This document shows positions 39,833-47,394 of a stretch of DNA of 64,000 nt, piece by piece. Both the position numbers and the translations under genes were made by a program. This DNA comes from Saccharopolyspora dendranthemae (GTDB taxonomy: Bacteria; Actinomycetota; Actinomycetes; Mycobacteriales; Pseudonocardiaceae). The stretch's first letter is position 1. Every line of letters starts with the position of its first letter. The stretch covers positions 1-64,000 of the forward strand of contig NZ_VIWX01000007.1 of assembly GCF_007829955.1 (NCBI RefSeq). Direction: 5' to 3'. The notes under the pieces are model-generated. The model was not told where the DNA came from. It was given only the letters and a program-made list of their open reading frames with translations, and did not search any database.

Positions 39833-40345
39833 TCACTTGACCTTCAGGAGGGTGTCGGATTCGCCGGTGCGGGTGTCGAGGACCGCGATGTCGCGCACCG
39901 CGGCCCGCACGGGTTCGGACGGGAGCAGAGCGCCGAACGCGGTGGCCAGCTGATCGGTGTCGAGCCCCCTGGCGAGAACGCAGCACGGGATCCAGGCACC
40001 CGGGAAGTAGTAGGCGGACGGGTTTTTCACCTTGCCCGCCAGCACGTCGTGCACCGCGGAGTGCACCGCCAGCAGTTCGGTGTCCACGACGGCGGACAGC
40101 AGCAGCGGTCGTTCCTCACCGGGCAGCGTGCCCAGGATGTGCAACCAGAGGTCCGGCACCGACAGCAGTTCCAGCTCACCGCGAAGCGCCTTGCGCGCCG
40201 CGGGAGGGATGCTGCCCGCGGCGGCCAGCGTCACCCCGGGGCGGGTGCCCGCGCCGGGGATTCCGGCTTCGTCGAGCCGTTTCCACAGGTCGCGGATCTG
40301 GCGCTCGGTCCCGTCGTCGAAGTGGAACACCAGCGCGTCGGCCAT
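39833..40345 (-). CDS. 2'-5' RNA ligase-like (2H phosphoesterase fold) protein lacking both histidines
   Basis: A 170-residue protein with the layout of the LigT/2H superfamily: ADALVFHFDDGTERQIRDLW at the start, a first motif region GVTLAAAG and a second motif region WIPCCVLARGLD about 85 residues later. In active members these read HxTLA and PHxTLA; here His is replaced by Gly and by Cys, and the second Thr by Val. It is therefore probably not a working phosphodiesterase. Its ATG overlaps the mutY stop by one base, so the two are co-translated. The family assignment is moderate, based on pattern and length. Confidence 0.6.
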   Translation of the reverse strand: MADALVFHFDDGTERQIRDLWKRLDEAGIPGAGTRPGVTLAAAGSIPPAARKALRGELELLSVPDLWLHILGTLPGEERPLLLSAVVDTELLAVHSAVHDVLAGKVKNPSAYYFPGAWIPCCVLARGLDTDQLATAFGALLPSEPVRAAVRDIAVLDTRTGESDTLLKVK

Positions 40346-41247
40346 CAGCGCTCTCCGGGGAGCGCGAAGCGGCCGTCGTCGGTCTGCTCGACCAGGCCGT
40401 CCACCAGCAGGGAGTCCAGGCAGCGATCACGTTGACCGGCCTCGTTCCACGCCGCGTCCAGCTGTTCGCGGGTGACCGGGCCGGTCGAACCCCGCAGCAC
40501 GTCCAGCAGTCGGCCGCGCACCTGCCGGTCGGTGCCCGCGAACTTCTGCACCTTCTTCGGTGGGCCCGCGTAGGCCGGGCGGCCGTTGTGCTGCCAGGCG
40601 CAGTCGGCCGCGATCGGGCACCTCTCGCAGGCCTGTGACCGCACCGTGCACACGACCTGCCCGAGCTCCATCAACGCGGCCGAAAGCCGCGCCGCGGGCG
40701 CGTCCTCCGCCGGCAGCAGGGCGTCCACATCGGCCAGATCGCGATTGGTCGACGGCGGGCCCGCGTCACCGGCGCCGTGCACCGCACGCGCCACGACCCG
40801 CCGGACGTTGGTGTCGACGACCGGTGCGCGCTTGCCGTAGGCGAAGGCGGCCACCGCCCGCGCCGTGTAGGCGCCGATGCCGGGCAACGCGAGCAGGGTG
40901 TCCACATCGGAGGGCACGACGTCGCCGTGCTCGCCGGCGATCGTCGCGGCGGCCTCGTGCAGGCGCAGCGCGCGACGCGGGTAGCCGAGCTTGCCCCACG
41001 CGCGGAGCACTTCGCCCTGCGGCTCGGCGGCGAGGTCGGAAGGACGCGGCCAGCGGCGCATCCACTCCTCCCAGATCGGCTGCACCCGGTTCACCGGCGT
41101 CTGCTGCAGCATCGTCTCGCTGACCAGCACACCCCAGCCGGTGACGCCCGCGGACCGCCAGGGCAGCGGGCGGGCGGTGGTGGTGAACCAGTCGGTCAGG
41201 GCATCGAGGTCGAGCCGGTCGACGGCTTCGGTGGTGGGACTGTTCAT
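40345..41247 (-). CDS. mutY: A/G-specific adenine DNA glycosylase
   Basis: A 300-residue base-excision repair enzyme that removes adenine opposite 8-oxoguanine. VSETMLQQTPVNRVQPIW and the helix-hairpin-helix LPGIGAYTARAVAAFA are present, followed by the catalytic-Asp segment VVDTNVRRV. The iron-sulfur loop has the four cysteines of C-x6-C-x2-C-x5-C. The C-terminal domain that recognises 8-oxoG is short. The position between mhuD and radA matches mycobacteria. Confidence 0.95.
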   Translation of the reverse strand: MNSPTTEAVDRLDLDALTDWFTTTARPLPWRSAGVTGWGVLVSETMLQQTPVNRVQPIWEEWMRRWPRPSDLAAEPQGEVLRAWGKLGYPRRALRLHEAAATIAGEHGDVVPSDVDTLLALPGIGAYTARAVAAFAYGKRAPVVDTNVRRVVARAVHGAGDAGPPSTNRDLADVDALLPAEDAPAARLSAALMELGQVVCTVRSQACERCPIAADCAWQHNGRPAYAGPPKKVQKFAGTDRQVRGRLLDVLRGSTGPVTREQLDAAWNEAGQRDRCLDSLLVDGLVEQTDDGRFALPGER

Positions 41248-41384
41248 GGCGTCTGCAGATAGTGCCAGGCGGCCGGTGATCGCCTGAAAGAAGGCCGGTG
41301 ATCACCGTCCGCAGTGACGGATACGCCCCATCGGGCGATCAACGAGAGGTCCATTCAGCTTAGTCGACGAGTTACGGTCAGCTC

Positions 41385-41978
41385 GTGCTTGATCCGAACG
41401 GACCGTTGCCCCCCGCGGTGTACTGGCGTCGCCGTGCCGTGGCGATCTCGGGAGCCCTGTTACTGGTGGCGCTGCTCGGGTGGGGCGTGGTCGCTCTGAT
41501 CGTCGGTTCGGGAGAGCCCGCGGCGACGCAGCAGGCAGCCGGTCCGCCCGGCCCTCCGGTGGCGGTGGCGGCGGACAACACGCCGCAGGCCTGCCCGGAC
41601 GAGGCGATGCGCGTCGTCGCCGAGGCGGGCCAGCGGCAGTTCCGGGCGGGCGAGCCGATCGGACTCGCCATCGAGGTCACCAACACCAGCCCGCGCCCCT
41701 GCCTGCGCGACCTCAACCGGATGCTCCGCGAGATCGAGGTGACGACACCGGCCGGGCGCCACGTGTGGTCCAGCAACGACTGCTACGCGGAATCGACCAA
41801 CGAGCACCCCGTCCTGGAACCGGGCAAGCCCGTCCGCAACGACGTGCTGTGGCCGGGTCTGGCCTCCTCACCGGGCTGCGCGGCCGGGCAGAACCGAGTG
41901 CCGCCCGGCGACTACCAGGCGATCGCCCGGCTCACCTCGCTCACCAGCGCACCCGTGCCGTTCAGCGTCGTCTCCTAG
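41385..41978 (+). CDS. Membrane-anchored extracellular protein, unknown (Rv3587c-like position)
   Basis: A 197-residue protein with one transmembrane segment at residues about 20-43, then an Ala/Pro-rich linker, then an extracellular domain of about 130 residues. Four cysteines (in QACPDE, PRPCLR, NDCYAE and PGCAAG) could form two disulfides. The domain has an immunoglobulin-like beta pattern (GLAIEVTNTSPRPC). M. tuberculosis has a conserved membrane protein, Rv3587c, at the matching place near mutY and radA. Function is not known. The GTG start at 41385 has no strong ribosome site. It converges on radA with nine bases between. Confidence 0.7.
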   Translation: MLDPNGPLPPAVYWRRRAVAISGALLLVALLGWGVVALIVGSGEPAATQQAAGPPGPPVAVAADNTPQACPDEAMRVVAEAGQRQFRAGEPIGLAIEVTNTSPRPCLRDLNRMLREIEVTTPAGRHVWSSNDCYAESTNEHPVLEPGKPVRNDVLWPGLASSPGCAAGQNRVPPGDYQAIARLTSLTSAPVPFSVVS

Positions 41979-41987
41979 CCACCGGGA

Positions 41988-43376
41988 TCACTCCGAGTCC
42001 TGCTTGCGGCGGCGCACCATCTTCAGCGCGTCCTTGATGGTCGCGACCTCGGTGACCTTGATTCCCTTGGGCAGCGGGCCCGGATCCGGCGGGACCAGCG
42101 CGCGGTCGAAACCGAGCCGCGCGGCTTCGGCCAGCCGCCGTCCCACGCCGTTGACCCTGCGGATCTCGCCCGCCAGCCCGACTTCACCGATCACCACGAG
42201 GTTCGGCGGCAGCGGGCGACCGGTCTGCGAGGAGGCGACGGCCATCGCGATCGCCAGGTCGGCGGCCGGCTCGCCGATCTTGGTGCCGCCGACCGTCGCG
42301 GCGAACACGTCGTGCGATCCCGTCGGGATGTGCCCGTGCTTGCCCAGCACGGCCAGCATCATCGAAACCCGCGCCGAGTCCAGGCCGCTCACCGACCGGC
42401 GCGGCATCGCCATCTCGGTCTTCATCAGCAGTGCCTGGATCTCCACCAGCAGCGGCCGCTTTCCCTCGACCATCACGGTCACCGCCGTGCCGTCCACGGC
42501 CGCTTCCTGGCGGTTGATGAACAGTCCGGAGGGGTCGAGGACCTCGGCGATCCCGTCGTCGCGCTGCTCGAAGCAGCCGACCTCGTCGGAGGGGCCGAAG
42601 CGGTTCTTCACGCCGCGCAGCATCCGCAGCGAGGAGTGCCGGTCGCCCTCGAACTGGAGCACCACGTCCACCAGGTGCTCCAGCACGCGAGGCCCGGCGA
42701 CCGCGCCGTCCTTGGTGACGTGCCCGACCAGGACGACCGGCAGGCCGCGCTCCTTGGCCAGCGCCACCAGCGCCGTGGTCACCGCGCGCACCTGCGTCAC
42801 GCCACCCGGGCTGCCGTCGGCGTCGGGCGACTGGACGGTCTGGACGGAATCGACGATCAGCAGGCCGGGCTTGACCGCGTCGACGTGCCCCAGCACCGCG
42901 GAGAGGTCGCTCTCGGCACCCAGGAACAGCTCGGGGTGCACCGAGTCGGTCCGCTCGGCCCGGAGCCGCACCTGACCTGCGGATTCCTCACCCGTGACGT
43001 ACAAGGACGCTCCCGGCGAGGCACCGGAGGCCCACCGGTGCGCGACCTCCAGCAGAAGTGTGCTCTTGCCCACACCCGGCTCGCCCGCGAGCAGCACCAC
43101 GGCGCCGGGCACGATCCCGCCGCCCAGCACGCGGTCCAGCTCGCCGATCCCGGTCGAGACCGACCTCGCGGAGTCCAGGTCCACCTCGGCGATGGGCCGC
43201 GCCGGGGTGCTCGGCGCTCCGGCCGAGACCTTCGCCAGCGCGGGTCGGGCCGGGGCGGATTCCTCGATCGTTCCCCAGGCCTGGCATCCGGGACAGCGGC
43301 CGACCCATTTGGCGACCTCGTGGCCGCAGTCGGCGCAGCGGTAGGCGGGGCGCGAGGTTTTGGTCTTGGGCGGCAC
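41988..43376 (-). CDS. radA: DNA repair protein RadA
   Basis: A 462-residue RecA-related branch-migration ATPase for recombinational repair. It has an N-terminal C4 zinc finger (YRCADCGHEV and GRCPGCQAWGT), Walker A GEPGVGKSTLLL, the RadA-specific KNRFG motif within GVKNRFGPSDE, and a C-terminal Lon-protease-like domain with GEVGLAGEIRRV. All are intact. In many actinobacteria disA follows radA; here the next gene downstream is the convergent unknown membrane protein, so disA is absent from this spot. Confidence 0.96.
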   Translation of the reverse strand: MPPKTKTSRPAYRCADCGHEVAKWVGRCPGCQAWGTIEESAPARPALAKVSAGAPSTPARPIAEVDLDSARSVSTGIGELDRVLGGGIVPGAVVLLAGEPGVGKSTLLLEVAHRWASGASPGASLYVTGEESAGQVRLRAERTDSVHPELFLGAESDLSAVLGHVDAVKPGLLIVDSVQTVQSPDADGSPGGVTQVRAVTTALVALAKERGLPVVLVGHVTKDGAVAGPRVLEHLVDVVLQFEGDRHSSLRMLRGVKNRFGPSDEVGCFEQRDDGIAEVLDPSGLFINRQEAAVDGTAVTVMVEGKRPLLVEIQALLMKTEMAMPRRSVSGLDSARVSMMLAVLGKHGHIPTGSHDVFAATVGGTKIGEPAADLAIAMAVASSQTGRPLPPNLVVIGEVGLAGEIRRVNGVGRRLAEAARLGFDRALVPPDPGPLPKGIKVTEVATIKDALKMVRRRKQDSE

Positions 43377-43505
43377 GGGGGCGAGGCTATCCGCCCGCTC
43401 TGACGATCACGCCGACCAACTCGCCAACGCGAGATGTGCGACGTCGCGACTGCCCTTCGACCTCGAAGAACACCCTCCTGGGCCGCCTGGATCCGGGTGC
43501 CGACG

Positions 43506-43548
43506 CGAAGAAGCCCGGAGGGTCCGTGGACCGCTCCGGGCTTCTTCG
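43506..43548 (-). terminator. Terminator of lpqE
   Basis: A 15-bp perfect stem (CGAAGAAGCCCGGAG at 43506-43520 with its complement at 43534-43548) lies 12 bases beyond the lpqE stop on the minus strand. It separates lpqE from the radA promoter region. Confidence 0.85.
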
Positions 43549-43560
43549 GAACGCTTCGGC

Positions 43561-44139
43561 TCAGTGACCGCCGCCGGCGTGGCCGCCGGGAACGGGGCTG
43601 CCGTGCTCGGGGCGCGGGTTGTGGTCCTCGCCGATCGGGACCTGCACCGTGATCTGACCGGCCTTGGCGAACGTGAAGGTCACCGGCACGGTCACACCGG
43701 GCGTGATGTCCTGCTTGAGCCCGTTCAGCGTGATCTGCACCGTGCGCTGGTCGGCGCTCGCGGGCTTCGCGGACGGGCCGGTCGCGTGCAGCGCGGTGCC
43801 GCTCGGCAGCTCGGAGATGCCGCTGACCTGCGCGGATGCCGCGTAGGGGCTGGAGACCTGCACGAGCTTGTCGTCCGGTCCTTCGTTGCTCAGGACCAGC
43901 TCCAGCGGTGCCGACGAGCCGGCGCGGTAGAACGCGGCCTCGGTCGGGAACGCGAGCGTGGCGTTGCGGACGGCGACCTGCTTCGCGTCACCGCTGGCGC
44001 CGTTGACTGCGGCGACCTGGGTGTCGGTCTCGGTGACCTGACCAGCGCTGCAGCCTCCGAGGGCGACGACGGCGCCGAGTCCGAGTGCGGCCGGGATCAA
44101 CCGCAGGCGGACGGCCTTGAGGTGCTGAGGGCGGCTCAC
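43561..44139 (-). CDS. lpqE: Lipoprotein, LpqE-like, copper-chaperone-like fold
   Basis: A 192-residue exported lipoprotein. A basic N-terminus and hydrophobic core end in the lipobox LGGC, with the acylated Cys near residue 30. The mature part is a beta-sandwich-like domain (VAVRNATLAFPTEAAFYRAG, LELVLSNEGPDDK) resembling PCuAC or DUF461 folds, but the Met/His copper ligands of true PCuAC are not evident. The tail HAGGGH is His/Gly-rich. M. tuberculosis lpqE (Rv3584) lies between radA and carD, as here. The GTG start at 44139 has GGAAGGGA a little far upstream. Confidence 0.75.
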   Translation of the reverse strand: MSRPQHLKAVRLRLIPAALGLGAVVALGGCSAGQVTETDTQVAAVNGASGDAKQVAVRNATLAFPTEAAFYRAGSSAPLELVLSNEGPDDKLVQVSSPYAASAQVSGISELPSGTALHATGPSAKPASADQRTVQITLNGLKQDITPGVTVPVTFTFAKAGQITVQVPIGEDHNPRPEHGSPVPGGHAGGGH

Positions 44140-44438
44140 GGTTGCAGCGTCCCTTCCTGATTGCCGGACAACCACGTGGAGCTTAATCCCCCTCCGCCGG
44201 AGGTCGTGCAGGGGCTTGCCGAACTACGTATCGCGACGCTCCGACAGGCCCCGGAGACCACCCGTCCGGACGGTCCATAGTGGATGGTTTCACAGGGCCG
44301 AAGGGGGCTGCCTTGCACGTCGGAGCGCATCTTGTCAAGTCCTGCCCACGCTCTGACCTGCGAATACGGATGGCGAGGTGGTCGAAGCCCGGTTGCCCTA
44401 CGTGGTAAAGTGGGGGTAGCGAAAGGGGCAGAGGACAC

Positions 44439-44927
44439 ATGGTTTTCAAGGTCGGAGAGACCGTCGTCTACCCGCACCACGGTGCCGCGCTCATCGAAGC
44501 AATCGAGACTCGTGTGATCAAGGGCGAGGAGAAGCAGTACCTCGTCCTCAAGGTCGCGCAGGGTGACCTGACGGTGCGCGTTCCCGCGGACAACGCCGAG
44601 ATTGTCGGTGTTCGGGACGTCGTCGGGCAAGAGGGTCTGGATCGAGTCTTCGACGTGCTGCGAGCCCCGCACACCGAAGAGCCCACGAACTGGTCTCGTC
44701 GGTACAAGGCCAACCTGGAGAAGCTCGCCTCGGGCGATGTGAACAAGGTGGCCGAAGTGGTGCGCGACCTCTGGCGACGCGAGAAGGATCGTGGCCTGTC
44801 CGCAGGCGAGAAGCGAATGCTGGCGAAAGCCCGTCAGATCCTGGTCAGCGAGTTGGCGCTGGCGGAAGGAACGGACGAGGGCAAGGCGGAAACGCTGCTG
44901 GACGAAGTCCTCGCCGCCGCGGTTTGA
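44439..44927 (+). CDS. carD: RNA polymerase-binding transcription factor CarD
   Basis: A 162-residue regulator that binds the RNA polymerase beta subunit through an N-terminal Tudor-like domain (VFKVGETVVYPHHGAALIEAIE) and stabilises open promoter complexes with its helical C-terminal domain. The tryptophan that wedges into the upstream fork lies in NWSRRYKANLEKL. Length and composition match mycobacterial CarD. It is divergent from lpqE and probably heads a unit with ispD and ispF, since ispD starts 20 bases after it. Confidence 0.97.
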   Translation: MVFKVGETVVYPHHGAALIEAIETRVIKGEEKQYLVLKVAQGDLTVRVPADNAEIVGVRDVVGQEGLDRVFDVLRAPHTEEPTNWSRRYKANLEKLASGDVNKVAEVVRDLWRREKDRGLSAGEKRMLAKARQILVSELALAEGTDEGKAETLLDEVLAAAV

Positions 44928-44947
44928 TCATCGGGAACGGCTAGAGC

Positions 44948-45640
44948 GTGAGCGTTGTCGCGCTGGTCCCCGCAGCTGGTCGCGGGGTGCGCCTGGGGTT
45001 GGGCACTCCCAAGGCGCTGGTTCCGGTGAGAGGTGAGTCGTTACTGCTGCGCGCGGTCCGGGGTCTGCTGGACTCGGGCTGCGTGCAGCACGTCGTGGTG
45101 GCGTCGCCATCCGACCAGGTCGAGGTCGTGGCGGCCGAGCTCGCCACGCTGCCGAACGCGCACGTGGTGCCGGGTGGCGCCGAGCGAACCGACTCGGTGC
45201 GCCTGGCGCTGGGCGCCGTCGACGAGGTCGCCCCTGATGCGCGGGTCGTGCTGGTGCACGACGCCGCCCGCTGCTTCACCCCGGCGACCGTGATCCGCGA
45301 TGTCGTGTCCGCCGTGGAATCCGGTGCGCCCGCCGTGGTCCCGGTCCTCCCGGTGGCGGACACGATCAAGAAGGTCGACGAGTCGGGCACGGTCGTGGAG
45401 ACCGTCGACCGCGCACCGCTGCGAGCGGTGCAGACCCCCCAGGGCTTCAACATCGACGTGCTGCGGCAGGCCTACGCCGTCGCGGGCGACATCGCCACCG
45501 ACGATGCGGGACTGGTCGAGCGTCTCGGCGGCAAGGTGCACACCGTGGACGGACACCCGAACGCCCTGAAGATCACGACCGCCTTCGACCTCGCGGTCGC
45601 CGAGGCCGTGCTGGCCGCTGAGGAGCGTTCCCCCGAGTGA
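44948..45640 (+). CDS. ispD: 2-C-methyl-D-erythritol 4-phosphate cytidylyltransferase
   Basis: A 230-residue MEP-pathway enzyme that makes CDP-methylerythritol from MEP and CTP. The nucleotide-binding loop VPAAGRGVRLGLGTPKAL is near the N-terminus. VLVHDAARCF and APLRAVQTPQGF are characteristic. The start is GTG at 44948 with a weak site. Its stop overlaps the ispF start by four bases. The carD-ispD-ispF arrangement matches Rv3583c-Rv3581c. Confidence 0.95.
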   Translation: MSVVALVPAAGRGVRLGLGTPKALVPVRGESLLLRAVRGLLDSGCVQHVVVASPSDQVEVVAAELATLPNAHVVPGGAERTDSVRLALGAVDEVAPDARVVLVHDAARCFTPATVIRDVVSAVESGAPAVVPVLPVADTIKKVDESGTVVETVDRAPLRAVQTPQGFNIDVLRQAYAVAGDIATDDAGLVERLGGKVHTVDGHPNALKITTAFDLAVAEAVLAAEERSPE

Positions 45641-46113
45641 CTGATCGTCTGCCCTTCGTCGGGCAAGGTGTCGACGTGCATCCGGTCGAGGCCGGCCGCG
45701 ACTGCTGGATCGCCGGACTGCAGTGGCCGGGTGCTGACGGGTGCGCCGGCCACTCCGATGGCGACGTCGCCTCGCACGCCTTGTGCGACGCGTTGTTGTC
45801 GGCGGCGGGGCTGGGCGATCTGGGCGCGGTGTTCGGCACCGGCGACGACCGGTGGGCCGGCGCGCACGGCGCGGAGCTGCTGGCGGAGGTCCGCGCGCGG
45901 ATCGAATCCGCCGGGTACGCGATCGGCAACGCCGCGGTGCAGGTGATCGGGAACGCCCCACGCATCGGCAAGCGTCGCGAGGAGGCGCAGCGGGTGCTGT
46001 CGGAGGCGATCGGCGCACCGGTCTCGGTGTCCGGTACGACTTCCGACGGGCTCGGTCTGACCGGGCGTGGCGAGGGCGTCGCGTCGGTGGCGACGGCTCT
46101 GGTTTTCCGCTGA
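45637..46113 (+). CDS. ispF: 2-C-methyl-D-erythritol 2,4-cyclodiphosphate synthase
   Basis: A 158-residue MEP-pathway enzyme acting after IspE. The zinc-binding DxH motif is in GQGVDVHPVE, and GHSDGDVASHALCDALL gives the second zinc ligand and substrate site. SGTTSDGLGLTGRGEG near the C-terminus is the usual signature. The GTG start overlaps the ispD stop. About 100 bases later comes a small reading frame and then palindrome copy B. Confidence 0.96.
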   Translation: MTDRLPFVGQGVDVHPVEAGRDCWIAGLQWPGADGCAGHSDGDVASHALCDALLSAAGLGDLGAVFGTGDDRWAGAHGAELLAEVRARIESAGYAIGNAAVQVIGNAPRIGKRREEAQRVLSEAIGAPVSVSGTTSDGLGLTGRGEGVASVATALVFR

Positions 46114-46213
46114 GTAACGAGCAGGTACCCGGGTGTGTCGGGTAGTTGGAGTCGGGGAAAACTCAGGGCTCGCACCCTTCTGATATGGGGTCTTCGCGCG
46201 CGATGCTCGAAGC

Positions 46214-46450
46214 ATGTTGATCGAGCGGTACCGGTGGGTGCGTCGGCTGCTCGTTGCGCAGCCCTTGGTGATGTGGCCGGTGTCGGTCGTGCTCTGGTCG
46301 CTGGACGACGAGCTCGACCTGGCGCTGGCGGTCGTGCTGCTGTGGCTGAGCGCCTCGGCGAGCATCGCGGCCATAGTGCTCCCGATGAAGAACGACCCGA
46401 CCCGATCGTTCCACCATCCGGAACCCCCTTTCCGCTGCGGCCAGGTCTAG
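46214..46450 (+). CDS. Possible small membrane protein, unknown
   Basis: A 78-residue reading frame with two hydrophobic stretches, at residues about 12-29 and 35-56 (LALAVVLLWLSASASIAAIV), separated by a short acidic turn. No strong ribosome site precedes the ATG, which lowers confidence. In favour, the hydrophobic pattern is protein-like and the frame ends ten bases before palindrome copy B, which elsewhere also sits just beyond genes. No family recognised. Confidence 0.45.
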   Translation: MLIERYRWVRRLLVAQPLVMWPVSVVLWSLDDELDLALAVVLLWLSASASIAAIVLPMKNDPTRSFHHPEPPFRCGQV

Positions 46451-46459
46451 GCACCAGGT

Positions 46460-46527
46460 CCCAGTTTTAGTCATAACCGAGGACCTTCGGTGCCCGAAAT
46501 GTCGGCTCAGTTATGACTAAAACTGGG
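46460..46527. repeat. 68-bp palindromic repeat, copy B
   Basis: The arms begin CCCAGTTTTAGTCATAAC and end with the exact complement. CCAGGT/ACCTGG flanks extend the perfect match to 24 bp on each side (46454-46533). The interior GTGCCCGAAATGTC matches copies A and C. Compared with copy A, the inner arm differs (CATAAC for CCAAAC) with matching changes on the other arm, preserving pairing. Confidence 0.9.
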
Positions 46528-46632
46528 ACCTGGCCGGGTGCTGCTCGGCGAACGGGGGAAATCGTTGTTCGCGGTCGTGAGCTTGGCCGCATGTTCATGT
46601 CGGGTTCGCCGAGCCCGCATACCGTGACCGGT

Positions 46633-47313
46633 GTGACTCTGCGAGCGGTGATCTTCGACTTCTCCGGCACGTTGTTCCGCCTGGAAGAGAACCCGTCCTG
46701 GTACGCCGACCTCACCGACGCCGACGGCAGTCCGTTCGACCTCTCGGCGCAGGCCGAGCTGATGCGCCGGATGACGGCGCCCACCGGCCGGATCGCCGAG
46801 CTCGGCGACGAGTTCATCGAGGCGTGGGAGAACCGCGACCTCGATCCCGAACTGCACCGCAAGGTCTACGTCGAGGTGCTGCGCAGCTCCGGAGTTCCGG
46901 TCCCGCAGGCCGAGCGGCTCTACGAGCGGATGATCGACCCCCACCAGTGGACCCCGTACCCGGACGCCGCCGAGGTGTTGCGCAGGCTGCCCGAGCAGGG
47001 CCTGAAGGTCGGCGTGATCAGCAACATCGCCTTCGACATCCGCCCGGCCTTCGACCGGTTGGAGATCAGCGGGCACGTCGACGAATTCCTGCTGTCCTAC
47101 CTCGAAGAGGTGATCAAGCCCGATCCGAAGATCTTCCTGCGGGCCTGCGAACGTCTCGGCGTCGCACCGGAGGAGGCCCTGATGGTCGGCGACAGCGAGG
47201 AGGCCGACGGCGGCGCCGCTGGTGTGGGATGCCAGGTCGCGATCGTCGACCCCGCGCCCACCGCGGAGCGGCCGACGGGCCTGATCGACGCGGTGGGCGA
47301 TCTCCTGCGGTGA
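46633..47313 (+). CDS. HAD-superfamily hydrolase
   Basis: A protein of about 226 residues with HAD subfamily IA layout: motif I VIFDFSGTLF, a helical cap at residues about 15-100, motif II GVISNIAFD, motif III lysine in EVIKPDPKIF and motif IV MVGDSEEADGGAA. In motif I the second Asp (the usual general acid) is Ser, a variant seen in some HAD groups; phosphatase activity is therefore uncertain. The GTG at 46633 is the best start because motif I follows closely, but ATGs at 46591 and 46597 are in frame. It is not part of the mycobacterial gene order here, so it appears inserted before cysS. Confidence 0.8.
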   Translation: MTLRAVIFDFSGTLFRLEENPSWYADLTDADGSPFDLSAQAELMRRMTAPTGRIAELGDEFIEAWENRDLDPELHRKVYVEVLRSSGVPVPQAERLYERMIDPHQWTPYPDAAEVLRRLPEQGLKVGVISNIAFDIRPAFDRLEISGHVDEFLLSYLEEVIKPDPKIFLRACERLGVAPEEALMVGDSEEADGGAAGVGCQVAIVDPAPTAERPTGLIDAVGDLLR

Positions 47314-47394
47314 CGATCCCGCTTTCCGGATCACCCTTGACGACAACCGGCCTGTCGTGATTACCGCGGAGGGCTGCCCCGTACCATCGGGGGC

